15,777 bases of DNA from Oscillospiraceae bacterium (GTDB lineage Bacteria > Bacillota > Clostridia > Oscillospirales > Ruminococcaceae). Where the stretch lies: the NCBI GenBank assembly GCA_016295545.1, contig JAEDLA010000008.1, forward strand, positions 1 to 15,777, in the 5' to 3' direction. Under the pieces are notes generated by a model. It made no database searches, was not told the DNA's origin, and was given only the letters and a program-made list of their open reading frames with translations. This document shows positions 6,801 through 15,685 of this stretch, in pieces (within the stretch, counting starts at the first letter, position 1; every line of letters starts with the position of its first letter). A program made the translations under genes and the position numbers.

Positions 6801-8939
6801 ATGATGAAAAAAATACTGCTGATAATTTTAAATGTTATTATTCTTCTGATTGCACTGTGTACATCGGTGATATACTCCGGAAATCTCCGCAGAGAAAAGA
6901 CAAAGCTTAATAAGGAAGCATTTCAGAAAAGTATGGATTCCATGAAACATATTTCACAGAGCAGTCTTGATTCAGAACGTGAGATAGTAAGCAATTGGGC
7001 AAATTTTCTGACCATAAATGATATAACTGTTGATGAAGCCCTGTGCTTTCTTTCGGAAATAAATACCAGTCCGGAAATTACTGCTCAGATTATTGATGTG
7101 GATACCTTTTCCGGAAAGGTATCAGTATCAGGCATGAATTGCGAAGATTATGTTGCTGTTGACTACAGAAAAGCCGGACAGAATGTTATTGCCAGACTTG
7201 ATGAGATAAACAGCTGCTATGACGATTCAAAGCATATACATATAATTCAGACCTATACAGATCCTGCAGACGGCATAGAAAAGGTGGGATTCTGCCATAA
7301 GGTAAAACTTCTTGATGAAAAAGGAGAGAATAAATATTATATCCTTGTTCGTGCAGTACCTGTATCAACGCTAAAAAAACAATGGCATTTTCTTGTTGGA
7401 TACGAAGATGCAGAAGCAGGACTAATAAAGCGTGACGGAGAATTTGTGCTTGGTCTGGGCGCCATGTCAGGAGACAGCTTTACAGAATTTATACGTGAAA
7501 GCAATGAGCTTTCTGATTTACAGATAAATGAAATAGAATCTCGTCTTATGACAGAAGACTCCGGAACGCTGAAATTAAAGACTCCTGACGGTGTTTATGC
7601 ATATTGGTTTTATACCGCACTGCAGGAAAAAAGCGATTATCTTTTAGTAGGATATATTTCTGAAAGTGCTTTTGAAAGCAGTTCTGACTGGACTGTAGTT
7701 TTTATTGCAGGAGGAGCACTTCTTACGCTTTTTCTGCTGGACGGTTTAGCTATACTTTTTATGCAGAAACTTCTCAGAAAAAGCATGAAAGAGATACAAA
7801 CAGCAAATAACACAAAAACAAGATTTTTATCGGTAATGTCCCATGATCTGCGTACACCAATGAATGCTGTGGTTGGTATGACCGCCATTGCTTCAGAGCA
7901 TCTTGATGATTCTGAGTACATTCAGAATTACATGAAAAAAATTACTTATGTAAGCAAGCAGATGTTACAGCTTGTAAACGATCTTCTTGATATATCAAAG
8001 GCAGAATCCGGAAAAATAGTCCTGAATCCTGTTGTGTTCTCCATTGCTGAGCTTTCAGCTAATCTCGTAAATATTGTCCGTCCTCAGGCAGAGGAAAAGT
8101 CCCAGAGATTCAATGTATATGTAAAAGATGTTAAATCCGAGTATATTTATGCAGACGAGCTGAGGATAAATCAGATTTTTATTAATATTCTCACTAATGC
8201 AGTTAAATATACTCCTGACGGAGGAAATGTTACTCTTACTCTCAGCGAGGAAAAGTCTCCAATATGCAGTGGTTCTGTACGAATAGTTTTTACTGTTGAG
8301 GATACTGGAGCAGGAATCCCCGATGAATATATAAAAGCATTGCAGAGCGAATGTGCGCAGGCAGGAGACGAGCATTTCAATTCCGCTCGGGGAACAGGGC
8401 TTGGACTTTTAATAATTAAGCAGATGACAGATATTCTTGAGGGCAGAATCGATATTCAAAGCGAACCTCAGAAAGGGACAATCTTCAGGGTAATCCTTGA
8501 CCTGCCTATTGCCGAAAAGGTTTCCAGCGATTTTATGCTTCCGGAAATGAACATACTTATTGCAGATGATGATGAAATTTTTCTTGAAACTGCCTGCAAT
8601 ACATTTAATTCAATTGGCATTCAGGCTGATACTGCCGTCAGCGGACAGCAGGCAATTGAAATGGCTGTCAGAAAAGCTGAAAACGGAGAGGAATACAGCG
8701 CTGTTTTTATTAGCTGGAAGCGGCAGGGAGAGGATATGCTGAAAACTATCAGGGCAATCAGAAGATGTATTGGTAACACTACTCCCATAATTATAATTTC
8801 AGATGATGATTTGTCTGAAATTGAAAAATTGGCAAGAGAATCCGGGGCGGACAGCTTTATTGATAAACCGCTGTTTCCCTCAACCTTATATTATAAAATA
8901 AACGAATTACTTCATCTGCGGAAAGGAGCTTCAAAATGA
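6801..8939 (+). CDS. Hybrid sensor histidine kinase with degenerate receiver
   Basis: A 712-aa membrane kinase. Order: membrane helix at about 3-25, a roughly 270-residue extracytoplasmic sensor (Cache-like in size, ligand unknown), membrane helix at about 297-321, no room for a HAMP domain, HisKA with phospho-acceptor H348 in SHDLRTPMNA, HATPase_c with N462/N466 (NILTNAVKYTPDGG), G1 DTGAGIP at 501-507 and G2 GTGLGL at 531-536, then a receiver at about 582-705. The receiver keeps its acidic pocket (D589-D591), Ser667 and K689 (DKP), but the phospho-acceptor position is S638 (FISWKRQG). No Hpt domain follows and no response regulator is adjacent. I prefer the ATG at 6801 or 6804 behind AAGGTGG; the earlier TTG at 6738 is the promoter's -35 box. 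Confidence 0.9.
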   Translation: MMKKILLIILNVIILLIALCTSVIYSGNLRREKTKLNKEAFQKSMDSMKHISQSSLDSEREIVSNWANFLTINDITVDEALCFLSEINTSPEITAQIIDVDTFSGKVSVSGMNCEDYVAVDYRKAGQNVIARLDEINSCYDDSKHIHIIQTYTDPADGIEKVGFCHKVKLLDEKGENKYYILVRAVPVSTLKKQWHFLVGYEDAEAGLIKRDGEFVLGLGAMSGDSFTEFIRESNELSDLQINEIESRLMTEDSGTLKLKTPDGVYAYWFYTALQEKSDYLLVGYISESAFESSSDWTVVFIAGGALLTLFLLDGLAILFMQKLLRKSMKEIQTANNTKTRFLSVMSHDLRTPMNAVVGMTAIASEHLDDSEYIQNYMKKITYVSKQMLQLVNDLLDISKAESGKIVLNPVVFSIAELSANLVNIVRPQAEEKSQRFNVYVKDVKSEYIYADELRINQIFINILTNAVKYTPDGGNVTLTLSEEKSPICSGSVRIVFTVEDTGAGIPDEYIKALQSECAQAGDEHFNSARGTGLGLLIIKQMTDILEGRIDIQSEPQKGTIFRVILDLPIAEKVSSDFMLPEMNILIADDDEIFLETACNTFNSIGIQADTAVSGQQAIEMAVRKAENGEEYSAVFISWKRQGEDMLKTIRAIRRCIGNTTPIIIISDDDLSEIEKLARESGADSFIDKPLFPSTLYYKINELLHLRKGASK

Positions 8940-9862
8940 AAATCATTCAGACAGGCAAAAATAAAAATTTCTCTGTTCCATGCATTGCTGTAGGCTGTAT
9001 GCGTATTGCAGACATGGTGGAGAAACAGCTTAAGAGTCATATTTCAGAATGCCTCGACAGCGGACTGAATTTCTTTGATCATGCTGATATTTATGGCGGC
9101 GGGCTATGTGAAATAAATTTCGGCAAAGCTGTAAAGGAAATGGGACTGAACAGGGAGGAACTTATAATCCAGTCAAAATGCGGAATAGTACCGGGAAAAA
9201 TGTATGACTTTTCAAAGGAGTATATTATAGGTGCAGTTGACGGGATTTTGAAGCGTTTGCAGACAGATTATCTTGATATATTGCTTCTTCACCGTCCTGA
9301 CGCTCTATGTGAACCGGAGGAGGTCGCTTCGGCATTTGATGAGCTGTACAATGCCGGAAAAGTCAGACATTTTGGTGTATCAAATCATAGTCCGATGCAG
9401 ATAGAACTGCTGAAAAGGTATGTAAATCAGGAGATTATTATTAATCAGCTTCAAATGAGCATAACGTCTTCAAATCTGATTGCAGCCGGACTTGAAGTTA
9501 ATATGACTACTGAGGGAGCTGTGAACCGTGACGGCTATGTTCTGGATTACTGCCGCCTTAATGATATTACCGTTCAGGCATGGTCGCCCTTTCAGTTCGG
9601 ATTTTTTGAGGGCAGCTTTATCGGCAGGAAGGATAAATTCCCTGAGCTGAACGCTGTGCTTGATGAGCTTGCAGAAAAATATAACATAACACCGACAGGC
9701 ATTGCATCAGCATGGCTGTTCCGTCACCCGGCAGGAATTCAAATGATAGCCGGTACTACAAAGATAAGCCGTTTAAAGGAAATAATTGCCGGAAGTGAAA
9801 TTAGTCTCACCCGTGAGGAATGGTACAGGCTTTACCTTTCAGCCGGACATATCCTGCCGTAA
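8936..9862 (+). CDS. Aldo/keto reductase family oxidoreductase (YdhF-like)
   Basis: A 308-aa NAD(P)H-dependent reductase with an expected TIM-barrel fold. The catalytic tetrad is visible: D48 and Y53 in FFDHADIYGGG, K81 in QSKCGI and H119 in LLLHRPD. VRHFGVSNHSP (about 143-153), INQLQMS (169-175) and the cofactor-binding end AGTTKISRLKEI match the family, closest in style to E. coli YdhF. The physiological substrate is unknown. The ATG overlaps the kinase stop by four bases (ATGA), with AAGGAG seven bases upstream, so the two genes form one transcript. Whether the reductase is functionally tied to the kinase signal is open. Confidence 0.92.
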   Translation: MKIIQTGKNKNFSVPCIAVGCMRIADMVEKQLKSHISECLDSGLNFFDHADIYGGGLCEINFGKAVKEMGLNREELIIQSKCGIVPGKMYDFSKEYIIGAVDGILKRLQTDYLDILLLHRPDALCEPEEVASAFDELYNAGKVRHFGVSNHSPMQIELLKRYVNQEIIINQLQMSITSSNLIAAGLEVNMTTEGAVNRDGYVLDYCRLNDITVQAWSPFQFGFFEGSFIGRKDKFPELNAVLDELAEKYNITPTGIASAWLFRHPAGIQMIAGTTKISRLKEIIAGSEISLTREEWYRLYLSAGHILP

Positions 9863-9872
9863 ACTCACAAAA

Positions 9873-9911
9873 AAAGCACTTTCAAGTCTGTAACGGACTT
9901 AAAAGTGCTTT
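9873..9911. terminator. Hairpin terminator between convergent genes
   Basis: Stem of AAAGCACTTT plus AAGTC (9873-9888, one unpaired base each side) pairing with GACTT plus AAAGTGCTTT (9896-9911), loop TGTAACG. On the minus strand it is followed by a seven-T run; on the plus strand by TATTATTATTTTT. It can stop both the symporter transcript and the reductase transcript. Confidence 0.85.
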
Positions 9912-9915
9912 ATTA

Positions 9916-11496
9916 TTATTTTTCAAGTGCTTTCAGACTGCTGAATGCATTTGCAACGACCTTTTCGTCAGGCTTTTTTGTAAAACGGCTGATTACAGGA
10001 ACTTCTATAATGGATACAAGCATTGCGAATGCTCCTGCATTGATAGGCGAAAGCAGGTTTATCGGGAGATTAAGCTCCTTGACTGCCTGAGTCAGACCGC
10101 TGAAAGCGTCAAAGCCAAAGCCAAACAAAATCATGTGAACTACAGTAATTCCTACACCTGTACAAAGGCTTGTCCAGCAGGCTGCACGGGAAGTCTTTTT
10201 ATCAAAAAGTCCGAACATGAAAGGTCCGAGGAATGAACCGGACAAAGCACCCCATGAATATGACATAAGCGTCGAAATTGAAGCATTTTTGTTGCAGGCA
10301 ATAACAACGGAAATAACAAGGAATACAGCTATAAGTACACGCAGAACGGTTATTTCATTCTTGTCGGTCATTGATTTAACCTTTGGCTTGATAAGATCAT
10401 TTGTAAGCGTTGAGCTTGATGTGAGAACAAGGGAAGAAAGTGTTGAAAGTGATGCTGAGAGCACAAGAACTACAACAAGTCCTATAAGCAGGTCAGGAAG
10501 CGCACTGTCAAGAAGTGCAGGAACCATTGCATCAAATTCAGGTCTGCCGTTAGAGGTGTTGATAAATGCTTTTGTTGTGTCCGCTGCATCTGTGGTGCAG
10601 TAAAGTCTTACAAAACCGCCCATGAAATATGAACCGCCGGCTACTACAAGAGCAAATAGAGTGGATATAACAGTTCCTTTAGCTATTGCATTTTCGTTTT
10701 TGATAGCGTAAAATTTCTGAACCATCTGAGGAAGTCCCCATGTACCTATGGAAGTGAGGATAACTACTCCGAGAAGATTTATTGGATCAGGTCCAAAGAG
10801 TGTATCAAGGCTTTTCTGAGATTCTATCTGTCCAAGCTGCTCAACTGCGCTTGAGAATCCGCCCTTTCCGTTAAGTGTGCAGATAACAACTGCTGAAATT
10901 CCTATGAGCATTATAATTCCCTGAATGAAATCGTTTACAGCAGTTGCGGAATATCCTCCAAGTATAACATAAATGGCAGACAATAAAGCCATAGCTATAA
11001 TTATGTAAACATATCCGTTGCTGCCAAGATCGAATACCATACCGAACAGGCGTGAAAGACCGTTGTAAACAGAAGCGGTATAAGGAATAAGAAAGATGAA
11101 AACAACAGCGGCTGCGGCAGTTTTCAAAGCCTTAGAATCAAAGCGCTTTTCAAAGTATTCCGGCATCGTTTTGGCACCAAGATGATTGGACATCAGCCTT
11201 GTTCTTTTTCCAAGTATAAGCCAGGGAAGCATACTTCCGAGAACGGCATTGCCAATGCCTATCAACGTAGCGGAAACGCCGTAGTTCCAGCCAAACTGAC
11301 CGGCATAGCCAATAAATACAACAGCTGAAAAGTAAGTTGTACCGTATGAGAAAGCCGTGAGCCATGAACCCACATTTCTGCCGCCGAGCATAAAATCGTC
11401 GGTGGACTTGGTTTTTCTGGAGGTATACAGACCAATTGCAATCATAACTGCAATATATATGCCCAGTATACAAAATGTTGCTGCTTTTGTACCCAT
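9916..11496 (-). CDS. Sodium:solute symporter family (SSS) transporter
   Basis: A 526-aa polytopic protein with about 13 hydrophobic helices, the usual size and shape of the SSS (SLC5/PutP) family with a LeuT-type fold. Recognisable stretches: DDFMLGGRNVGSW (about 33-45), SAVVFIGYAGQFGWNYG (57-73), MPEYFEKRF (111-119), VILGGYSATAVNDFIQG (177-193), PQMVQKFYAIK (256-266), and LSTLSSLVLTSSSTLTNDL (350-368), the helix that carries the second sodium site in PutP-like carriers. It would couple solute uptake to the sodium gradient. Substrate could be proline, pantothenate, a sugar or another solute; sequence alone does not decide. AGGAG stands six bases before the ATG. It appears monocistronic, with its own promoter and terminator. 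Confidence 0.9.
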   Translation of the reverse strand: MGTKAATFCILGIYIAVMIAIGLYTSRKTKSTDDFMLGGRNVGSWLTAFSYGTTYFSAVVFIGYAGQFGWNYGVSATLIGIGNAVLGSMLPWLILGKRTRLMSNHLGAKTMPEYFEKRFDSKALKTAAAAVVFIFLIPYTASVYNGLSRLFGMVFDLGSNGYVYIIIAMALLSAIYVILGGYSATAVNDFIQGIIMLIGISAVVICTLNGKGGFSSAVEQLGQIESQKSLDTLFGPDPINLLGVVILTSIGTWGLPQMVQKFYAIKNENAIAKGTVISTLFALVVAGGSYFMGGFVRLYCTTDAADTTKAFINTSNGRPEFDAMVPALLDSALPDLLIGLVVVLVLSASLSTLSSLVLTSSSTLTNDLIKPKVKSMTDKNEITVLRVLIAVFLVISVVIACNKNASISTLMSYSWGALSGSFLGPFMFGLFDKKTSRAACWTSLCTGVGITVVHMILFGFGFDAFSGLTQAVKELNLPINLLSPINAGAFAMLVSIIEVPVISRFTKKPDEKVVANAFSSLKALEK

Positions 11497-11524
11497 AAAA
11501 ATCTCCTGTCTGTTTAAATTTTCC

Positions 11525-11542
11525 GGAGTATTCTGAAACTCC
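11525..11542 (-). promoter_or_regulatory. Small inverted repeat in the symporter leader
   Basis: GGAGT and ACTCC arms of 5 bp around an 8-nt loop in the roughly 97-nt untranslated leader of the symporter mRNA. The stem is short; it could be a minor RNA hairpin or a protein site, or chance. Confidence 0.25.
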
Positions 11543-11599
11543 TTAATAATGTGAACCTGTAAAACTTTAAACTGATAAAGCGTGAACAGGACAATATAA

Positions 11600-11628
11600 A
11601 TTGTAACGTATTTTTATGCAAAAGTCAA
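11600..11628 (-). promoter_or_regulatory. Sigma-A promoter of the sodium:solute symporter
   Basis: TTGACT (complement of 11623-11628), 17-bp spacer and TACAAT (complement of 11600-11605). Start site near 11593, giving a leader of about 97 nt before the ATG at 11496. Confidence 0.75.
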
Positions 11629-11673
11629 TAGTTTTTGAACAATTTATTCAATCAAAAAAATCTTGTATAACTA

Positions 11674-11702
11674 TTGCAATTACTAAAAAAAAATGGTATA
11701 AT
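11674..11702 (+). promoter_or_regulatory. Sigma-A promoter of fhs and the downstream gene series
   Basis: TTGCAA at 11674-11679, 17-bp spacer and TATAAT at 11697-11702. Start site near 11709, only about 24 bases before the fhs ATG, so there is no room for a structured leader. Confidence 0.8.
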
Positions 11703-11732
11703 AATATATAAAAGTTTTTTGGAGGTTTTGAT

Positions 11733-13415
11733 ATGCTCTCAGATATTGAAATTGCACAGAATGCGAAAATGAAAAAAATATACGAAATAGCAGCCGGACT
11801 TGGAATTGATGAGGACGATGTTGAACCCTACGGTCATTATAAAGCTAAGCTGTCAGAGGCTCTTTACTCAAAGCTTGCTAATAAAAAGGACGGAAAGCTT
11901 ATTCTTGTTACTGCCATTAATCCTACTCCTGCCGGCGAGGGTAAAACTACTGTAAGTGTCGGACTTGCTGAAGCAATGAGCCGGATAGGCAAAAAGGCTG
12001 TTCTTGCACTTCGTGAACCCTCTCTCGGACCGGTTTTCGGTATCAAGGGAGGTGCTGCCGGCGGCGGTTATGCACAGGTAGTTCCTATGGAGGATATCAA
12101 TCTTCATTTTACCGGAGATATGCACGCAATCACTGCGGCAAACAACTTGCTCTGCGCAATGATTGATAATCATCTGCAGCAGGGAAATGAGCTTAAAATT
12201 GACCAGCGCCGTATCATGTTCAAGCGCTGTATGGATATGAATGACAGAGCACTGAGAAATATCATTGTCGGACTGGGCGGTAAAATAAACGGTATTCCCC
12301 GTGAGGACGGCTTCAATATAACAGTTGCTTCCGAGATAATGGCTATCCTCTGCCTTGCCACTGATATTGCTGACCTTAAGGAGAGATTAGGAAATATCCT
12401 TGTTGCCTATAATACAAGCGGAGAGCCTGTTTTTGCCCATGAATTAGGCTGCTGCGGAGCTATGACTGCTTTGCTGAAAGACGCATTGAAGCCTAATCTT
12501 GTGCAGACACTTGAAAATAATCCTGCGCTTATTCACGGCGGACCTTTCGCCAATATTGCTCATGGCTGCAATTCAGTCAGAGCAACTAAGCTTGCGCTGA
12601 AGCTGGGTGATTACTGCATTACAGAGGCTGGCTTCGGTTCTGATCTGGGAGCTGAAAAATTCTTTGACATCAAGTGCAGATACGGCGGACTTACTCCTGC
12701 CTGTGTAGTTCTCGTAGCAACTATAAAGGCTCTGAAATACAACGGCGGTGTAAATAAGGCTGACCTTGCAAAGGAAAATATGTGGGCGCTTGAAAAGGGA
12801 ATTGCCAACCTGAAAACCCATATTGAGAATATGCATAAATATCAGCTGCCTGTTGTTGTTGCTATAAACAGGTTCGGAACAGATACTGACGAGGAAATCA
12901 GTTTCGTTCAGAAATTCTGTGCTGAAATGGGTGTTGACGTGTCAATGTGTGAGGTATTTGCAAAAGGCGGAGAGGGCGGCATCGACCTTGCTTCAAAGGT
13001 TTGCGAAACTATTGATATGTGTTGTGCTGACGACAGCTCTAATTTCAGAAAGCTCTATACAAGCGAAGATTCTATAAAGCAGAAAATCGAAACTATTGCC
13101 ACTGAAATTTACCGTGCTGACGGCGTTATCTATACTCCACAGGCTGAAAAGGCTATAAAGGAAATTGAATCTATAGGTTTCAGGGAGCTTCCTGTCTGCA
13201 TTGCAAAAACTCAGTATTCACTGTCGGACAATCCTGCACTTCTCGGAAAACCGAAGAATTTCAAAATTACTGTACGTGATGCAAGACTTTCCTCCGGCGC
13301 AGGCTTTGTAGTTGTATATACCGGAGATATTATGACAATGCCCGGTCTGCCTAAAGCTCCGGCTGCATTTAACATTGACTGTGACAATGACGGAAATATC
13401 ACAGGATTATTCTGA
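11733..13415 (+). CDS. fhs: Formate--tetrahydrofolate ligase
   Basis: A 560-aa cytoplasmic enzyme that makes 10-formyltetrahydrofolate from formate, tetrahydrofolate and ATP, supplying one-carbon units for purines and formyl-methionine. The nucleotide-binding loop TPAGEGKTT is at 65-73. [13 protein letters not shown] at 95-107 and [13 protein letters not shown] at 121-133 are hallmark stretches, and later [14 protein letters not shown] and [14 protein letters not shown] are also family-typical. Length is normal. GGAGG stands seven bases before the ATG. Only 18 nt separate it from tsaE, with no terminator, so it probably heads the operon continuing to upp. Alone it does not imply acetogenesis; many clostridia carry it for biosynthesis. 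Confidence 0.98.
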   Translation: MLSDIEIAQNAKMKKIYEIAAGLGIDEDDVEPYGHYKAKLSEALYSKLANKKDGKLILVTAINPTPAGEGKTTVSVGLAEAMSRIGKKAVLALREPSLGPVFGIKGGAAGGGYAQVVPMEDINLHFTGDMHAITAANNLLCAMIDNHLQQGNELKIDQRRIMFKRCMDMNDRALRNIIVGLGGKINGIPREDGFNITVASEIMAILCLATDIADLKERLGNILVAYNTSGEPVFAHELGCCGAMTALLKDALKPNLVQTLENNPALIHGGPFANIAHGCNSVRATKLALKLGDYCITEAGFGSDLGAEKFFDIKCRYGGLTPACVVLVATIKALKYNGGVNKADLAKENMWALEKGIANLKTHIENMHKYQLPVVVAINRFGTDTDEEISFVQKFCAEMGVDVSMCEVFAKGGEGGIDLASKVCETIDMCCADDSSNFRKLYTSEDSIKQKIETIATEIYRADGVIYTPQAEKAIKEIESIGFRELPVCIAKTQYSLSDNPALLGKPKNFKITVRDARLSSGAGFVVVYTGDIMTMPGLPKAPAAFNIDCDNDGNITGLF

Positions 13416-13433
13416 TACCGGACGGCGTGACCT

Positions 13434-13874
13434 ATGAAAATTATCACTCATTCTCCTGAGGAGACTATTAAAACTGCAGAAAAGCTTGGAAGTCTGCTCA
13501 GGGCAGGGGACATGATAGCTTATCGGGGCGGACTTGGTGCCGGTAAGACTACCTTTACAAGAGGAATTGCTCTCGGCATGAAGCTTGGGGACAACGTCAG
13601 CTCCCCGACCTTTGCCCTTGTAAACGAATACTGCGGCGAAAAAATGAATCTTTATCACTTTGATATGTACCGCATTGAGTCTGAAGCTGACCTTGAATCC
13701 ACAGGCTTTTACGACTATCCTTTTGAGGATAATGTGGCGGCAGTGGAGTGGTCGGAGAACATTGCCGCATATCTTCCCGAGCATACAATTTATATAACAA
13801 TAAATACTATTGGCGAAAATGACAGGGAAATTATAATAGAGGACGGTGGAAGATTTGCTGATTCTTGGAATTGA
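13434..13874 (+). CDS. tsaE: tRNA threonylcarbamoyladenosine biosynthesis ATPase TsaE
   Basis: A 146-aa P-loop ATPase of the t6A tRNA modification complex, acting with TsaB and TsaD to transfer threonylcarbamoyl to A37 of ANN-decoding tRNAs. Walker A GGLGAGKTT is at 32-40, followed by SSPTFALVNEY at 56-66, the HFDMYR motif at 75-80 and VEWSEN at 104-109, all characteristic. Length is normal. No good ribosome site precedes the ATG, which lies 18 nt after the fhs stop, so translation may depend on coupling to fhs. Its end overlaps tsaB. Confidence 0.96.
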   Translation: MKIITHSPEETIKTAEKLGSLLRAGDMIAYRGGLGAGKTTFTRGIALGMKLGDNVSSPTFALVNEYCGEKMNLYHFDMYRIESEADLESTGFYDYPFEDNVAAVEWSENIAAYLPEHTIYITINTIGENDREIIIEDGGRFADSWN

Positions 13875-14562
13875 CACATCAGGAAAAACGGCTTCTGCCG
13901 CACTTTTCGATACGCAATCATGTATATTTCCTGCACAGGATACGCTTTATACGCAGAAAACTCATTCACAGGTAATCATGCCAATGTGCAGAAAAATCAT
14001 CGAACAGACCGGACATAAAATGACCGATTTAGGTATGATTGCTGTTGCTAATGGACCGGGTTCTTATACCGGACTCAGAATCGGCGTGGCTGCGGTTAAG
14101 GCAATGTGCTATGCCCTTGATATCAGGTGCTGCGGAGTTTCAACCTTAAAGGGACTTGCATGGAATAATATTGCATATCAGGGAAAAATCTGTGCAGTAA
14201 TGAAAGCACGGGGAGAGCTTGTTTATACCTGTACCTACAGAAATTCATCAGCAGGAGCCGAGCCTTTGTGTGAAGAACAGATAATTGAAAGCTTTGAACT
14301 CGCGGATTTTCTCAATTGCGATAATGAACCTGTTCTCCTATGCGGAGACGGAGCAGAGGATTTTTACAATAAATATTGTTCGGGTACGACTTTTGATGGC
14401 AAATTCAGACTTGCTCCGGCAATGGGAATGCTTCAGAATGCGGCTGGAATTTGCCTTGCGTCCCTTTCCGGAAATCCTGTTGAACCGGAGGAGCTTGAAG
14501 TCTCTTATCTGCAAAAGGTAAAGGCGGAAAAGGACCTGGAGGATAAAAATAAAAACAAATAA
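13846..14562 (+). CDS. tsaB: tRNA threonylcarbamoyladenosine biosynthesis protein TsaB
   Basis: About 235-238 aa, the non-catalytic ASKHA-fold partner of TsaD in t6A synthesis. The N-terminal ILGIDTSG and the diagnostic NGPGSYTGLRIG (69-80) are present. The start is uncertain: GTG at 13846 has no well-spaced ribosome site, while TTG at 13855 would give MLILGIDTS, closer to the family N-terminus. Either start lies inside the end of tsaE (29- or 20-nt overlap), implying translational coupling. Genomes of this group often place rimI and tsaD next; here they are absent and rpiB follows, so tsaD must lie elsewhere. Confidence 0.95.
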   Translation: MEDLLILGIDTSGKTASAALFDTQSCIFPAQDTLYTQKTHSQVIMPMCRKIIEQTGHKMTDLGMIAVANGPGSYTGLRIGVAAVKAMCYALDIRCCGVSTLKGLAWNNIAYQGKICAVMKARGELVYTCTYRNSSAGAEPLCEEQIIESFELADFLNCDNEPVLLCGDGAEDFYNKYCSGTTFDGKFRLAPAMGMLQNAAGICLASLSGNPVEPEELEVSYLQKVKAEKDLEDKNKNK

Positions 14563-14603
14563 CAGATTTAACGCTGTAATTTATTATGATAGGAGTTTTT
14601 CAA

Positions 14604-15038
14604 ATGATAGCAATTGGCTGCGACCATGCAGGATGCGAAATGAAACAGGCAATTATTGCTGAGCTTTCCGAAAAAGGATTTGAGTTCAGGGATATGGGCT
14701 GCAACGGTGAAAGATGTGATTATCCGGATATTGCAGAAGCTGTTTGCGGAGAGGTAGTCTCCGGCAGCTGTGAAAAAGGAATACTTATCTGCGGAACCGG
14801 AATAGGTATGTCCATAGCTGCAAATAAAATCAAAGGCATAAGAGCAGCTCTTTGCTCTGACAGCTTTTCTGCAAAATTTACACGGCTTCACAACGATTCC
14901 AATGTTATGTGTATGGGAGCGAGAGTTCTTGGCTGCGGACTTGCAGCAGAGCTTGCGGAAATATTCCTGACAACAGGCTTTGAGGGAGGCCGTCACGAAC
15001 AGAGAGTCAATAAAATTACTGAGCTTGAAAATAAATAA
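14604..15038 (+). CDS. rpiB: Ribose-5-phosphate isomerase B
   Basis: A 144-aa RpiB/LacAB-family isomerase interconverting ribose 5-phosphate and ribulose 5-phosphate in the pentose phosphate pathway. Seen: GCDHAG with D7 and H8, DYPD at 39-42, the catalytic Cys64 followed by [12 protein letters not shown] (65-76), and LHND with H96. I chose the ATG at 14604: AGGAG stands eight bases upstream, inside the longer frame that begins with ATG at 14586, so that earlier start is unlikely. A LacA/LacB or allose-type isomerase is the alternative, but the context of fhs and upp favours RpiB. There are 41 nt after tsaB with no terminator. Confidence 0.94.
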   Translation: MIAIGCDHAGCEMKQAIIAELSEKGFEFRDMGCNGERCDYPDIAEAVCGEVVSGSCEKGILICGTGIGMSIAANKIKGIRAALCSDSFSAKFTRLHNDSNVMCMGARVLGCGLAAELAEIFLTTGFEGGRHEQRVNKITELENK

Positions 15039-15051
15039 AGGAGGTACTGAC

Positions 15052-15681
15052 ATGACAGGACTGCATATTATCGATCATCCGCTTGTACAGCACAAAATTT
15101 CACTTATGCGTGATAAAAATACAGGAGTAAAGGAGTTCAGAGAGCTTGTTTCTGAAACAGCAATGTTTATCTGCTATGAAGCAACAAGAGATCTTCCGTT
15201 AAAGGAAATTGAGCTTGAAACTCCCCTTGCTGTAGCAAAAACAAAAATCATTTCAGGAAGAAAGCTTGCATTTGTGCCAATTCTCCGTGCAGGACTTGGT
15301 ATGATAGACGGAGTAACAGCACTTGTTCCTGCTGCAAAAATAGGACATATCGGACTTTTCCGTGATCCTGAATCACATCTTCCTGTAAAATACTATGTAA
15401 AAATGCCCGATGATATTGCTGAGCGTGATGTAATTATCGTTGATCCAATGCTTGCAACAGGAAAATCTGCCTGTGCAGCTGTTACAGAGCTTAAAAAGCT
15501 GGGTGTAAAGAACATAAAGTTTATGTGTATTCTTTGTTCACCTGATGGAGTAGAAGCTTTGCAGACTGCTCATCCTGACGTTGAGATTTATACCGGTGTT
15601 ATGGATAAAGGTCTGAATGAAGATAAGTTTATTATCCCTGGAGTAGGCGATGCCGGAGACAGAATCTTCGGAACAAAATAA
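15052..15681 (+). CDS. upp: Uracil phosphoribosyltransferase
   Basis: A 209-aa enzyme converting uracil and PRPP to UMP in pyrimidine salvage. The PRPP loop [11 protein letters not shown] is at 130-140, ILRAGLGM at 77-84, and the uracil-binding C-terminus [11 protein letters not shown] is at 199-209. Length matches the family exactly. The ATG at 15052 has AAAGGAGG seven bases upstream; a longer in-frame extension to 14980 would lie inside rpiB and is not supported. It is 13 nt after rpiB, whose product feeds ribose phosphate to PRPP synthesis, a plausible metabolic link. Confidence 0.98.
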   Translation: MTGLHIIDHPLVQHKISLMRDKNTGVKEFRELVSETAMFICYEATRDLPLKEIELETPLAVAKTKIISGRKLAFVPILRAGLGMIDGVTALVPAAKIGHIGLFRDPESHLPVKYYVKMPDDIAERDVIIVDPMLATGKSACAAVTELKKLGVKNIKFMCILCSPDGVEALQTAHPDVEIYTGVMDKGLNEDKFIIPGVGDAGDRIFGTK

Positions 15682-15685
15682 ATTA

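Noticed and set aside
8560..8742. Frameshift in the kinase receiver as the cause of the missing Asp
   Set aside because: The frame is continuous, with acidic pocket, helices and DKP motif all in register; the change is a substitution, not a shift.
11703..11732. ZTP-type riboswitch upstream of fhs, common before folate genes in Firmicutes
   Set aside because: The predicted start site leaves only about 24 nt of leader, too short for the aptamer, and no terminator-like stem is seen.
15039..15051. Uracil-responsive (PyrR) attenuator before upp
   Set aside because: Only 13 nt separate rpiB and upp, filled by the ribosome site.
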